A stretch of 15,073 nucleotides of DNA, taken from positions 1 to 15,073 of the forward strand of contig JAEZDS010000015.1 in NCBI GenBank assembly GCA_023433205.1, read 5' to 3'. This stretch comes from Bacteroidota bacterium. Its GTDB lineage: Bacteria; Bacteroidota; Bacteroidia; B-17B0; Aurantibacillaceae. The notes beneath the pieces are model-generated. The model searched no databases, was not told where the DNA came from, and worked only from the letters and a program-made list of their open reading frames with translations. The translations under genes were made by a program, and so were the position numbers. Numbering within the stretch: the first letter of the stretch is position 1; every line of letters begins with the position of its first letter. Positions 7,578-15,072 of this stretch are shown here, one piece after another.

Positions 7578-7610
7578 TTATAAAACTAAAAAACCACCCT
7601 GAGGTGGTTT
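7578..7610 (-). terminator. Intrinsic terminator of the miaB-secG operon, copy 2 of a 33-bp repeat
   Basis: The same AAACCACC/GGTGGTTT hairpin followed by TTTTTTAGTTTTATA on the minus strand, 30 bases after the secG stop. It is well placed to end the long minus-strand operon. Confidence 0.8.
7578..7610. repeat. 33-bp direct repeat, copy 2
   Basis: Identical to 7250-7282; the bases on either side of the two copies differ, so the identity is limited to the terminator unit. Confidence 0.9.
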
Positions 7611-7640
7611 CTGAAAATTATTATTATTAGAATTTTCTAA

Positions 7641-7973
7641 TTAAGGTTGTGGAGGAGCTTCCTGTTGCTGCACAGGAGCGGACTGCTGCTGTTGCGGAAC
7701 TGACACTGCTGTCTGTGCCTTTCTTTTGGTTACAGAACCAGCCTCTTCTTCAGAAGAACCGGTACTTGCCGGAGCCATAAGAATACTTAGGGCAATGAGG
7801 GTAATAGCAAGGCCCCAGGTTGCTTTTTCAATAAATTCGGTTCCTCTTTTCACGCCCATGATCTGCGTTGCGGCGCCAAACTGGCTCTGGATACCGCCAC
7901 CTTTTGAATTTTGCGCAAGGATAACCAGCACAAGCAGCACACATACGATTATTGTAAGAATTGAAAAGATCAT
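7641..7973 (-). CDS. secG: Preprotein translocase subunit SecG
   Basis: This is the small inner-membrane subunit of the SecYEG channel, which helps SecA-driven protein export. It has 110 residues with two predicted membrane segments (about 2-20 and 51-68). They are joined by the typical cytoplasmic loop with NSKGGGIQSQFG and then GVKRGTEFIEKATWGLA, where the GGG...FG and F-x-x-KAT patterns mark the family. The tail after residue 70 is acidic, then Gln/Pro-rich (runs of QQQQ and PPQP), as often seen in this phylum and probably disordered. The ATG follows the upstream gene's TAA after one base, so translation is probably coupled. It is the last gene of the operon and is followed by an intrinsic terminator. 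The T9SS cargo in this window would depend on the same Sec channel for its first export step. Confidence 0.93.
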   Translation of the reverse strand: MIFSILTIIVCVLLVLVILAQNSKGGGIQSQFGAATQIMGVKRGTEFIEKATWGLAITLIALSILMAPASTGSSEEEAGSVTKRKAQTAVSVPQQQQSAPVQQQEAPPQP

Positions 7974-7974
7974 T

Positions 7975-8958
7975 TTATTCGGTTTTGTTATTGTTTTTCA
8001 GTTGTTTAATAAGGCCTGCAAAGTAAGCACTTTTTTGTGGATATTTCAAACTTAATATCTGATAGGCTCTTATGGCCTTTCCGGTATTACCCTGAAGCGC
8101 AAAGATCCTGGCAAGGGTCTCAGTTACAAGGTGCTCATTCTCAAGCAGACTTTCTTTCGCCCGGGTTTCCGGACTAAAAAAGCGGCTCTCCTCCTTTATT
8201 CTGATGTGCCCGGGGTTTTTATCGATGATCTCATCAATGATCGCTCTTTTTTTCTGCTTCAGCTCATCCTGCGATGGTTGGGGGGCACCCTGGCGCTGCT
8301 TTTCTTCATTTACAGCCTTTTCAATTTCAAAGTAGGGCTGGCCGTTGTTCTTTTTCATGTAGGCAAGCCAGTCGCCGAAACTGCCCGGCACCTGCGCGGG
8401 CCCTGTCTCCTCCTGTTTTACTGCCCGCTGGAGTTGTTTTTCCACCAGCACACTAACCACCTGCCTGCTTATCTCCTTCTCAACCTGCTCACCAGCTTCT
8501 GTTTCTTTCTCTTCTCTGGCTTCTTTTTTGTTATCGTTCTTCTGAACATCCTCAGACTTTTGGGTCTCAGGTGCCTTAGTTTCCTCTTCCCTTAAAGCTT
8601 CTTCTTCCGCAATCTTTAAGAATTGAAGCTCTTTAGTATCCTTCTCCTTTTTCTCAGTGGTTTTGGCAGATTGAAGTTCTTCGCCACGGTTGCCAATTAA
8701 GACCTGCTCCTCCACCCCTTTCCCCTCTAATTCTGCGATCAATTCAAAAAGCCTGGTCCTGCTTGTTGCAACAATGGCCGTTTTTTTAAGGCTTTGCTGA
8801 TAAATATTGGTATCGAACTTTTTGCTGGCCAATGTCAGCAGCAGGTGCGCAGGTTGGAAATAGGGAAAATCTTTAACAAGCTGGCTAAGCTCAGCCAATG
8901 CTGAGGACTGCATTTGTGCCGGATCTTTAATGTATCGCGAAAAATCGGCGGCCTTCAT
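7975..8958 (-). CDS. Conserved helical (TPR-like) protein between lptE and secG, function unknown
   Basis: This 327-residue protein has no signal peptide or membrane segment, so it is probably cytosolic. The N-terminal part (about 1-75) is helical, with DFSRYIKDPAQMQ and LVKDFPYFQPAHLLLTLAS, a pattern I know from uncharacterised proteins at this locus in Bacteroidota. Residues about 90-190 are a highly charged, Glu/Lys-rich linker, likely disordered or coiled-coil. The C-terminal part has GSFGDWLAYMKK and ends with a TPR-like pair of helices at about 274-320 (LVTETLARIFALQGNTGKAIRAYQILSLKYP). The frame begins with ATG directly abutting the lptE TAA and ends one base before the secG ATG, a tightly coupled arrangement. 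The context suggests a link to envelope biogenesis, but that is inference; no enzymatic motif is present. Confidence 0.8.
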   Translation of the reverse strand: MKAADFSRYIKDPAQMQSSALAELSQLVKDFPYFQPAHLLLTLASKKFDTNIYQQSLKKTAIVATSRTRLFELIAELEGKGVEEQVLIGNRGEELQSAKTTEKKEKDTKELQFLKIAEEEALREEETKAPETQKSEDVQKNDNKKEAREEKETEAGEQVEKEISRQVVSVLVEKQLQRAVKQEETGPAQVPGSFGDWLAYMKKNNGQPYFEIEKAVNEEKQRQGAPQPSQDELKQKKRAIIDEIIDKNPGHIRIKEESRFFSPETRAKESLLENEHLVTETLARIFALQGNTGKAIRAYQILSLKYPQKSAYFAGLIKQLKNNNKTE

Positions 8959-9465
8959 TTACCAGTTATTAAACGCCCGGTTAAAAATGTCTTCTGTAAG
9001 CTGCCTGTTGATCTCCGTCACCAGGTCGGCCTCCCGTGCTGCAAGACTTTCGGTAGTTGGAAAATCAGCAAAACGGGTAAAGGTTTGCTCGAAATTCTTG
9101 CTTTCATCAAATTTGTTGACATAGGCTACCTTAACAGAAATCGTAAGTCTGTTAAGCGCCGCCGACTCGTTGCTTTGTACTGCCACCGGCGTAACATTGT
9201 AATCGGCAATATAACCTTCAAACTGCAAATCACCCGCCTGTGAAATAATAGCAAGTCGGGTTTGCTGCGATACCATATCACGCAGTCTCTCAGTGAAACG
9301 CTGCGAAAGCGTGGGCGATCCCAGGGTGGTATTGTTGGCGAACATACCTACACTCACTGTTTTGGCCTCTTCGGGAATTGTAGCGCCGCTGAGGGATACG
9401 TGAGGTCTGCATGCCGTAACTGTGATCAAAACAAAAAGAGCAATTATTACACCAAATCTATTCAT
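8959..9465 (-). CDS. lptE: LptE-family lipopolysaccharide assembly lipoprotein
   Basis: LptE plugs the LptD barrel in the outer membrane and helps insert lipopolysaccharide. I chose the ATG at 9463-9465, giving 168 residues, because it starts a clean lipoprotein signal: MNRF, a hydrophobic stretch, then VTAC with Cys19 as the lipidated residue. The frame stays open upstream to 9546, but that would put 27 non-signal residues in front and overlap the preceding gene. Features typical of the Bacteroidota LptE family follow: SLSGATIPEEAKTVSVGMF, a NPTLSQ-like SPTLSQRFTERLRD, GDLQFEGYIADYNVTPVA, LNRLTISVKV and the terminal EDIFNRAFNNW. The gene starts 7 bases after the sigma-54 activator stop, and its TAA directly abuts the next ATG, so it is part of the operon. 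Assignment rests on these family patterns and on the locus. Confidence 0.88.
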   Translation of the reverse strand: MNRFGVIIALFVLITVTACRPHVSLSGATIPEEAKTVSVGMFANNTTLGSPTLSQRFTERLRDMVSQQTRLAIISQAGDLQFEGYIADYNVTPVAVQSNESAALNRLTISVKVAYVNKFDESKNFEQTFTRFADFPTTESLAAREADLVTEINRQLTEDIFNRAFNNW

Positions 9466-9472
9466 AAGGCTC

Positions 9473-10699
9473 TTATTCCTCAATGGCGAATTCATTGATC
9501 TTACGGTAGAGTGTGCGTTCACTGATACCAAGCTCCCTTGCGGCATTTTTACGTTTGCCTTTGTGTTTGCGCAGGGCCTTTTTGATCATGTCTATCTCCT
9601 TTTCCTGCAGGCTGAGTGTTTCTTCCACTTCAATTACCTGAGGCGGCTCGCGGTGTTTGGGCTGGTGAATGGTATAGCCATTGTGTACAGCCTCACCTCT
9701 TTCTTCTCCGTACAGCCGGTTGATGATCTTTACCCCTTCGTTGCTCAGCGCTTCACTTTTGCCCGATACTGCACCAGCCAGGTCGTAGATGATCTTCTTA
9801 ATGTCGTTTATCTCATTACGGTATTCTCTCAGCACTTTAAAGATCACCTCCCGGTCGCCACTTTCAAAGCCCGAAAAATTTGTCTGCTCTCCTCTTAACG
9901 TAGGAACGTTCGATGAATTGTACTGCGGCAGATATTTGCGCAGGGTTTCAGCATCCACCTCCCTGTTCTTTTCAATAATGGAGATCTGTTCGGCAATATT
10001 TTTCAGCTGCCTGATGTTGCCCGGCCAAAAATAATTAAGCAATACTTCCTCCGCATCGCTTGTTAAACGTACCACAGGCATACGGTAACGGGCGGCAAAG
10101 TCGTTGGCGAATTTTCTGAACAGCAGATGAATGTCATCTTTGCGTTCTCTGAGCGGTGGAAGATAGATAGGAACCGTATTTAAACGATAATAAAGGTCTG
10201 CCCTGAATTTTCCCTTTTCAAGCGCCTGGTAAAAATTGATATTGGTGGCGGCAACAACCCTCACATCTGTTTTCTGAACTTTACTGCTTCCTACCCTTAT
10301 GTATTCGCCGCTTTCAAGCACCCGCAGCAATCGGGCCTGTGTTGCAAGGGGGAGTTCTCCCACTTCATCAAGAAAAATGGTACCCCCTCCTGCAACTTCA
10401 AAATAACCTTTTCGTGCTTCGGTAGCACCCGTAAAAGCTCCTTTTTCATGGCCAAAAAGTTCACTGTCAATTGTTCCTTCGGGGATAGCACCGCAGTTTA
10501 CCGCTATATAGGGGCCGTGTTTGCGGGCGCTCAGCTGATGAATGATCTGCGGAAAAACCTCTTTTCCGGTTCCGCTTTCACCATTTATTACTACGTTCAG
10601 ATCGGTTGGCGCCACCTGACGGGCAATATCCACCGCCCTTTCAAGCAGCGGATTGTGTCCTATTATGCCAAATTTTTGTTTAAGATCCTGTGTGTTCAT
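9473..10699 (-). CDS. Sigma-54-dependent transcriptional activator without receiver domain
   Basis: This AAA+ bacterial enhancer-binding protein remodels RNA polymerase carrying sigma-54 using ATP. The start is the ATG at 10697-10699 (408 residues); a TTG one codon upstream is also in frame. The AAA+ domain starts almost at once: Walker A GESGTGKE at 40-47, the sigma-54 contact loop GAFTGA at 87-92, Walker B TIFLDE at 107-112, the arginine-finger region RADLYYRL at 166-173 and WPGNIRQL at 225-232. A linker of about 285-360 of unknown fold follows, then a Fis-type helix-turn-helix at 365-404 (NAARELGISERTLYRKI). There is no N-terminal receiver, GAF or PAS domain, so its activity is not set by an obvious phosphorylation site; partner proteins, level or the middle region may control it. 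It lies 21 bases after miaB and 7 before lptE. Targets cannot be read from the window. Confidence 0.92.
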   Translation of the reverse strand: MNTQDLKQKFGIIGHNPLLERAVDIARQVAPTDLNVVINGESGTGKEVFPQIIHQLSARKHGPYIAVNCGAIPEGTIDSELFGHEKGAFTGATEARKGYFEVAGGGTIFLDEVGELPLATQARLLRVLESGEYIRVGSSKVQKTDVRVVAATNINFYQALEKGKFRADLYYRLNTVPIYLPPLRERKDDIHLLFRKFANDFAARYRMPVVRLTSDAEEVLLNYFWPGNIRQLKNIAEQISIIEKNREVDAETLRKYLPQYNSSNVPTLRGEQTNFSGFESGDREVIFKVLREYRNEINDIKKIIYDLAGAVSGKSEALSNEGVKIINRLYGEERGEAVHNGYTIHQPKHREPPQVIEVEETLSLQEKEIDMIKKALRKHKGKRKNAARELGISERTLYRKINEFAIEE

Positions 10700-10720
10700 C
10701 AATCAACAATATTTATGGTC

Positions 10721-12154
10721 CTACGATTGAACCTCACCTATTAATGTACTGCTGGTGCATTTGGTTACCAGTACATTTACATACATCCCCTTTACCAAAT
10801 CACCCTTAGGAAAAACCACCACGGCGTTTTGTGAATTTCGGCCTGAGAGCATTTCAGCCGACTTCTTTGAAGGACCTTCAATCAGTACCTTGTGTACTTT
10901 CCCTACCTGCTCTCTGATACGTTTTTCACTGTGTTCACGTTGTAATGCCACTACTTCCGACAGTCTTCTCTTTTTTATTTCTTCCGGCACATTATCAGTA
11001 TAACGGCGCTCGGCGAGTGTTTTGGGGCGCTCACTGTATGCGAACATATAAGCGAAGTCATATTTCACCTCGCGCATCAGACTCAGGGTCTGCTGATGGT
11101 CTTCCTCACTCTCGTCACAAAATCCTGTGATAACGTCGGTGCTCACCGCGCAGTCGGGCATAATTCTTCTAATAGCAGCCATTCGTTCGAGGTACCACTC
11201 ACGGCTGTAGCCGCGGTTCATCATCTCAAGCACCTTACTGCTGCCGCTTTGAACTGGTAAATGAATGTTTTTACAGATGTTCTCATGCGCGGCCATCACT
11301 TCCAGCACAGCATTGGTCATGTCTTTTGGATGCGAGGTACTGAAGCGTACTCTGAGCTCAGGGCTGATAGCGGCCACTTTTTCTAACAGCGCGGCAAAGT
11401 CTGTGGCCAGCGCGCGTTGTTCGTCACTGAGTTTTTCTTTTTTTAAGCCGCCACCTGAATAAAGATAGCTGTCAACATTCTGGCCCAGCAGGGTAACTTC
11501 GCGGTAACCAGCGGCAAAAGCCTCTGTACATTCACGAATAATACTTTCTGGATCTCTGCTTCTTTCACGCCCCCTGGTAAAAGGCACCACACAAAAACTG
11601 CACATATTATCGCAGCCACGCATAATACTAACAAAAGCGCTTACTCCGTTTTTATCCAGCCGAACCGGCGCAATATCAGCGTACGTTTCCTCTTTGCTTA
11701 AAATAACATTTATGGCACGTTGGCCGTTCTCTGCCTGTTCAATCAGGTTCGGAAGATCGCGGTAAGCATCAGGCCCTACTACAAGATCTACCAGCTTTTC
11801 CTCTTCAAGAAACTGTGCCTTAAGCCGCTCAGCCATACATCCAAGCACGCCTATTACCGCCGCCGGATTGTTTCGTTTAACTTTCTTGTAATCCTGCAAA
11901 CGCTGGCGAACCCTGTTTTCAGCATTGTCGCGAATAGCACAGGTGTTCACAAAGATCAGATCGGCCTCTTCAAAATTTTTGGTGGTTGAATATCCCTGCT
12001 TGCTTAAGATGGATGCTACGATCTCGCTGTCACTGAAATTCATCTGACAGCCATAACTCTCAAGAAATAATTTTTTTGTGCCGGTCTCTGAGGGCTCTAG
12101 CATCAGCGCCTCTCCCTGCTTTTCCTCGTCTGTAATTCTATTCTCAGCTCTCAT
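10721..12154 (-). CDS. miaB: tRNA-2-methylthio-N6-dimethylallyladenosine synthase
   Basis: This radical-SAM methylthiotransferase adds the 2-methylthio group to i6A37 in tRNAs that read UNN codons. It has 477 residues. The N-terminal MTTase domain has three cluster-binding Cys: Cys36 (ESYGCQMN), Cys72 (VNTCAIR) and Cys106 (LGCMAER). The radical-SAM motif CxxxCxxC is at 181-188 (CDNMCSFC), followed by VVPFTRGRERSR. The C-terminal TRAM domain spans about 410-475 and carries EGPSKKSAEMLSGRN and GMYVNVLVTKC. The first 26 residues precede the conserved core and include Met18 as an alternative start. I kept the ATG at 12152-12154 because a promoter-like element lies close upstream. It is the first gene of the operon. 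The gene ends at TAG, where MiaB proteins normally end. ESYGCQMN and the intact cluster residues favour MiaB over the RimO or MtaB relatives. Confidence 0.95.
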   Translation of the reverse strand: MRAENRITDEEKQGEALMLEPSETGTKKLFLESYGCQMNFSDSEIVASILSKQGYSTTKNFEEADLIFVNTCAIRDNAENRVRQRLQDYKKVKRNNPAAVIGVLGCMAERLKAQFLEEEKLVDLVVGPDAYRDLPNLIEQAENGQRAINVILSKEETYADIAPVRLDKNGVSAFVSIMRGCDNMCSFCVVPFTRGRERSRDPESIIRECTEAFAAGYREVTLLGQNVDSYLYSGGGLKKEKLSDEQRALATDFAALLEKVAAISPELRVRFSTSHPKDMTNAVLEVMAAHENICKNIHLPVQSGSSKVLEMMNRGYSREWYLERMAAIRRIMPDCAVSTDVITGFCDESEEDHQQTLSLMREVKYDFAYMFAYSERPKTLAERRYTDNVPEEIKKRRLSEVVALQREHSEKRIREQVGKVHKVLIEGPSKKSAEMLSGRNSQNAVVVFPKGDLVKGMYVNVLVTKCTSSTLIGEVQS

Positions 12155-12164
12155 TTATAATTTG

Positions 12165-12172
12165 CAAAGGTA
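12165..12172 (-). promoter_or_regulatory. -7 promoter element for the miaB operon
   Basis: The minus strand reads TACCTTTG followed by C, an exact match to the Bacteroidota -7 consensus TAnnTTTG, ending about 10 bases before the miaB start. This implies a very short leader. No perfect -33 TTTG at the usual spacing is seen; a TTTG exists but only 12 bases upstream. The position and exact match make it the best promoter candidate in the window. Confidence 0.5.
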
Positions 12173-12254
12173 CTTAAATAGTGACAAATTGACATACTTT
12201 TAACTTTTTTATCGATCGTCTGAAAGGATTTTCGCAGGAGTATTAAAAGTAAAC

Positions 12255-12287
12255 TTGCTGTTTTGTTTGAATTATTTTTTTTCTTTG
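12255..12287 (+). promoter_or_regulatory. Candidate promoter for topA
   Basis: TTG at 12255-12257 and TTTCTTTG at 12280-12287 (one mismatch to TAnnTTTG) are separated by 22 bases, about 60 bases before the topA ATG. The match is partial, so this is tentative. Confidence 0.28.
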
Positions 12288-12346
12288 CGCCTTCCTAAAG
12301 GGCTTTTTTACCGGCAGGTCTGAAAATTGATTGCACACAATAAAGC

Positions 12347-14941
12347 ATGAGTAAAAATTTAGTTATAGTAGAGTCTCCGGCAAAGGCCAAAACCATTGAG
12401 GGATTTTTAGGTAAGGATTTTACCGTAAAATCCAGTTTCGGGCATGTAAGGGATTTGGTTAAGAAAGGCTACGGCATTGATATTGAGAAGAACTTTACTC
12501 CTACTTATGAGGTACAACCTGAAAAAGAAAAAGTTATAGCCGAACTGAAACGTTTAAGCAAAAGCGCTGAGATAGTATGGCTTGCCTCCGATGAGGACCG
12601 TGAGGGGGAGGCCATCAGCTGGCACCTGTTTGAAACGCTGGGTCTGGATAAGAACAAAACCAGACGTATTGTTTTCCACGAGATCACCAAACCCGCTATC
12701 CAGCAGGCCATAGCTAATCCGCGGGAGATTGACATTAACCTGGTTAACGCGCAGCAGGCCAGGCGGATACTTGACAGGCTGGTGGGTTTTGAGCTTTCGC
12801 CTATTTTATGGAAAAAGGTGCGCCCAAGTCTTTCTGCAGGCCGCGTGCAAAGTGTGGCGGTACGACTGATAGTTGACCGTGAAAGAGACATTCAGGGCTT
12901 TACTTCAACTTCGGCCTTTAAAGTCTCGGCGCTTTTTATGGTGGGAGAAAAGGGCATTCTTAAAGCAGAGCTCGATCAGCGTTTTGCTTCAGAAAAGGAG
13001 GCCAATGACTTTCTTGAAAAAAATAAAGGCGCCATCTATACTATAAATAGTGTTGAGACCAAGCCAGCCAAAAGAAGCCCAAGCGCACCATTCACTACCT
13101 CCACCCTGCAGCAGGAAGCTTCGCGGAAACTGGGATTTAGTGTTTCGCAGACCATGGTTGTAGCGCAGAAACTTTATGAGTCGGGAAAGATCACCTATAT
13201 GCGTACCGATTCAGTGAATCTTTCAGAGACTGCGATGTCGCAGTCGAAAGAAGCCATCACTAACAATTATGGCGCCAAATACCATCAGCCGCGGCGTTTC
13301 AAAACCAAAAGCAAGGGCGCTCAGGAAGCGCACGAGGCCATAAGACCAACCTATATAGAAAATCAGAATGTAAGCGGCGACAGAAACGAACAAAGGTTAT
13401 ACGACCTAATCTGGAAACGCACCATTGCCAGCCAGATGGCCGATGCTGAACTTGAAAAAACCACAGCGAAAATCGGCATCAGCACAAATTCACATCAGTT
13501 CGTGGCACAGGGTGAGGTGCTCAAATTCGACGGTTTTTTGAAAGTTTACATCGAGGGGACAGATGAAGACGAGGATGAAGAAAAAAGTTCGATGCTTCCT
13601 CCCATGAACCAGGGAGATAAACTGAACCTGAAAGAGATCACCGCCGTTGAGCGTTTTACCCATCACCCCCCACGTTACACCGAGGCAAGTCTGGTAAAAA
13701 AGCTTGAAGAACTTGGTATTGGCCGTCCAAGTACCTATGCTCCCACGATCAGCACCATTCAGAAAAGAAATTATGTGGAGAAGAGCGAGCGTGAAGGAAA
13801 TCCACGCAATTATACAGTGCTCGATTTTGATGGCCACAACATCAAACGTGTGGTGAAAACCGAAAATACAGGAGCGGAAAAAGGAAAACTTTTCCCTACT
13901 GATATAGGAATGGTTGTAAATGACTTCCTGCTGCAGTATTTTCCTGAGATCATGGACTTTCATTTTACTGCCCGTGTAGAAGAGGAGTTTGATGAGATTG
14001 CAGAAGGTAAAATGAAATGGACAGACATGCTTAAGGAATTCTATAAGCCATTTCATGATACGGTTGAAAAAACGATCGATAACAGTGAAAGGGCCAGCGG
14101 TGAGCGCTCTCTGGGAACAGACCCTGAATCGGGCAAACCGGTGATAGTGCGTATTGGCCGCTTCGGTCCCCTAGCGCAGATTGGTGAAACCAACGAGGAA
14201 ACCGGAGAAAAACCAAAATTCGCCGGTCTGCTCAAAGAACAAAGTATCGAAACCATTACCCTGAGCGAGGCCCTTGATCTATTCAGACTTCCTCACGGAC
14301 TAGGAACTTACAAAGAAAAAGACGTAATTGTAGGTATAGGGCGCTTTGGCCCTTACATAAAGTGGGGCGAGCAATACATTTCAATTCCGCGCGCTGAAGA
14401 TCCGCTGAAGGTTGATATGGACAGGGCTGTTGAGCTGATTACCGAAAAAGAAATCGCCGATGCGCCAATTGCCACCTATAAAGGTCAGGGCGTTACCAAA
14501 GGTAAAGGCAGGTTCGGGCCCTTCCTCAAAATGGGAGATCTGTATATAAATGTCCCAAAGGCTTATAATTTTGATAACCTCAGTCAGTCAGACATTGAAG
14601 AATTAATTGAAAAAAAACTTGAGAAAGAGGCCAACCGTTTTATTCAGCAATGGCCTGAAGAGAAGATTGCCATAGAGAATGGGCGCTGGGGGCCTTTTAT
14701 CCGTTTCGGTAAAAACATGCTGAAATTATCACGCAGCGGCAGTGGTGAAAAATTTACCCCTGAAGAATTGAAAGAACTTTCGCTTGAGGAGGTGAAAAAA
14801 ATGATTACCGATCAGGTGCCGGGCGCTTTTGATAAAAAGTCGGCCGCAAAAAAGGCCGGCGCAAAAAAAACTGCGGCAAAAAAAGCAGCGCCACGTAAAG
14901 CGGCGAAAAAAGCGGCGAAAAAAAGTCCCCGCAAAAAATAG
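12347..14941 (+). CDS. topA: DNA topoisomerase I (type IA) with GRFGP repeats and a histone-H1-like tail
   Basis: The enzyme relaxes negative supercoils by single-strand passage. It has 864 residues. The TOPRIM domain is at the N-terminus: Glu9 in VIVESPAKAKT and the acidic SDEDREGE at 81-88 for Mg binding. SAGRVQS is at 163-169. The nucleophile Tyr284 lies in ITYMRTDS (282-289). GIGRPSTYAPTI is at 458-469. The C-terminal part has no Cys4 zinc fingers. It has four short repeats instead: GRFGP at 604, 665 and 721 and GRWGP at 779. The last 36 residues (829-864) are almost only Lys, Ala and a few Arg and Pro, resembling an H1-like DNA-binding tail, and are probably disordered. An acidic patch (EDEDEE, about 407-412) interrupts the core. 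The ATG gives the canonical MSKNLVIVESPAKAKT start. It ends at TAG just before a strong terminator, and no other gene shares its strand here. Confidence 0.97.
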   Translation: MSKNLVIVESPAKAKTIEGFLGKDFTVKSSFGHVRDLVKKGYGIDIEKNFTPTYEVQPEKEKVIAELKRLSKSAEIVWLASDEDREGEAISWHLFETLGLDKNKTRRIVFHEITKPAIQQAIANPREIDINLVNAQQARRILDRLVGFELSPILWKKVRPSLSAGRVQSVAVRLIVDRERDIQGFTSTSAFKVSALFMVGEKGILKAELDQRFASEKEANDFLEKNKGAIYTINSVETKPAKRSPSAPFTTSTLQQEASRKLGFSVSQTMVVAQKLYESGKITYMRTDSVNLSETAMSQSKEAITNNYGAKYHQPRRFKTKSKGAQEAHEAIRPTYIENQNVSGDRNEQRLYDLIWKRTIASQMADAELEKTTAKIGISTNSHQFVAQGEVLKFDGFLKVYIEGTDEDEDEEKSSMLPPMNQGDKLNLKEITAVERFTHHPPRYTEASLVKKLEELGIGRPSTYAPTISTIQKRNYVEKSEREGNPRNYTVLDFDGHNIKRVVKTENTGAEKGKLFPTDIGMVVNDFLLQYFPEIMDFHFTARVEEEFDEIAEGKMKWTDMLKEFYKPFHDTVEKTIDNSERASGERSLGTDPESGKPVIVRIGRFGPLAQIGETNEETGEKPKFAGLLKEQSIETITLSEALDLFRLPHGLGTYKEKDVIVGIGRFGPYIKWGEQYISIPRAEDPLKVDMDRAVELITEKEIADAPIATYKGQGVTKGKGRFGPFLKMGDLYINVPKAYNFDNLSQSDIEELIEKKLEKEANRFIQQWPEEKIAIENGRWGPFIRFGKNMLKLSRSGSGEKFTPEELKELSLEEVKKMITDQVPGAFDKKSAAKKAGAKKTAAKKAAPRKAAKKAAKKSPRKK

Positions 14942-14970
14942 CGCTTTACAAATCTGTTCATTAGTCTTAA

Positions 14971-15002
14971 AAAGGAGCGCCGGATCAGCGCTCCTTTTTT
15001 TT
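14971..15002 (+). terminator. Intrinsic terminator after topA, apparently bidirectional
   Basis: The stem GGAGCGC (14974-14980) pairs with GCGCTCC (14988-14994) around a 7-base loop, extended by AAA/TTT, with an eight-T run after it. On the minus strand the same stem is followed by TTTTTAAG, so it can also serve a gene reading leftward from the right edge. It begins 30 bases after the topA stop. Confidence 0.9.
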
Positions 15003-15006
15003 AATT

Positions 15007-15072
15007 TTATTCTAGGTTCAATTGGAAGAATCGTATTCTCATAACCCCGGAGCTGAGATCAGCGCTGCCGAA
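15007..15072 (-). CDS. Possible 3' end of a convergent gene, cut by the window edge
   Basis: One minus-strand frame is open from the right edge for 21 codons to a TAA at 15007-15009, reading FGSADLSSGVMRIRFFQ and a few more residues. The stop sits 5 bases before the bidirectional terminator, which would suit a convergent gene. So short a stretch can be open by chance, and I do not recognise the sequence. Confidence 0.3.
   Translation of the reverse strand, partial: FGSADLSSGVMRIRFFQLNLE

Larger units (their letters stand above)
12155..12346. other. Divergent intergenic region between miaB and topA
   Basis: These 192 AT-rich bases carry promoters for both directions. Apart from the promoter-like elements I see no gene, no RNA motif and no clear inverted repeat. 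Confidence 0.5.

Noticed and set aside
7626..7641. ATTAGAA/TTCTAAT inverted repeat at the secG stop as a terminator
   Set aside because: It is AT-only apart from two pairs, has a 2-base loop and no T-run, and a much better terminator lies just beyond.
8131..8595. A 154-codon plus-strand frame with hydrophobic stretches opposite the helical protein
   Set aside because: The leucine and phenylalanine richness comes from the Glu/Lys codons of the charged linker on the other strand; there is no promoter or family match.
9466..9546. A longer LptE beginning near 9546
   Set aside because: It would bury the lipoprotein signal behind 27 residues and overlap the sigma-54 activator gene; the ATG at 9465 gives a clean signal with Cys19.
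13490..14056. A 188-codon open frame on the minus strand inside topA
   Set aside because: It lies fully opposite the well-conserved topoisomerase core, and its product shows no family motif, so it is a shadow of topA.
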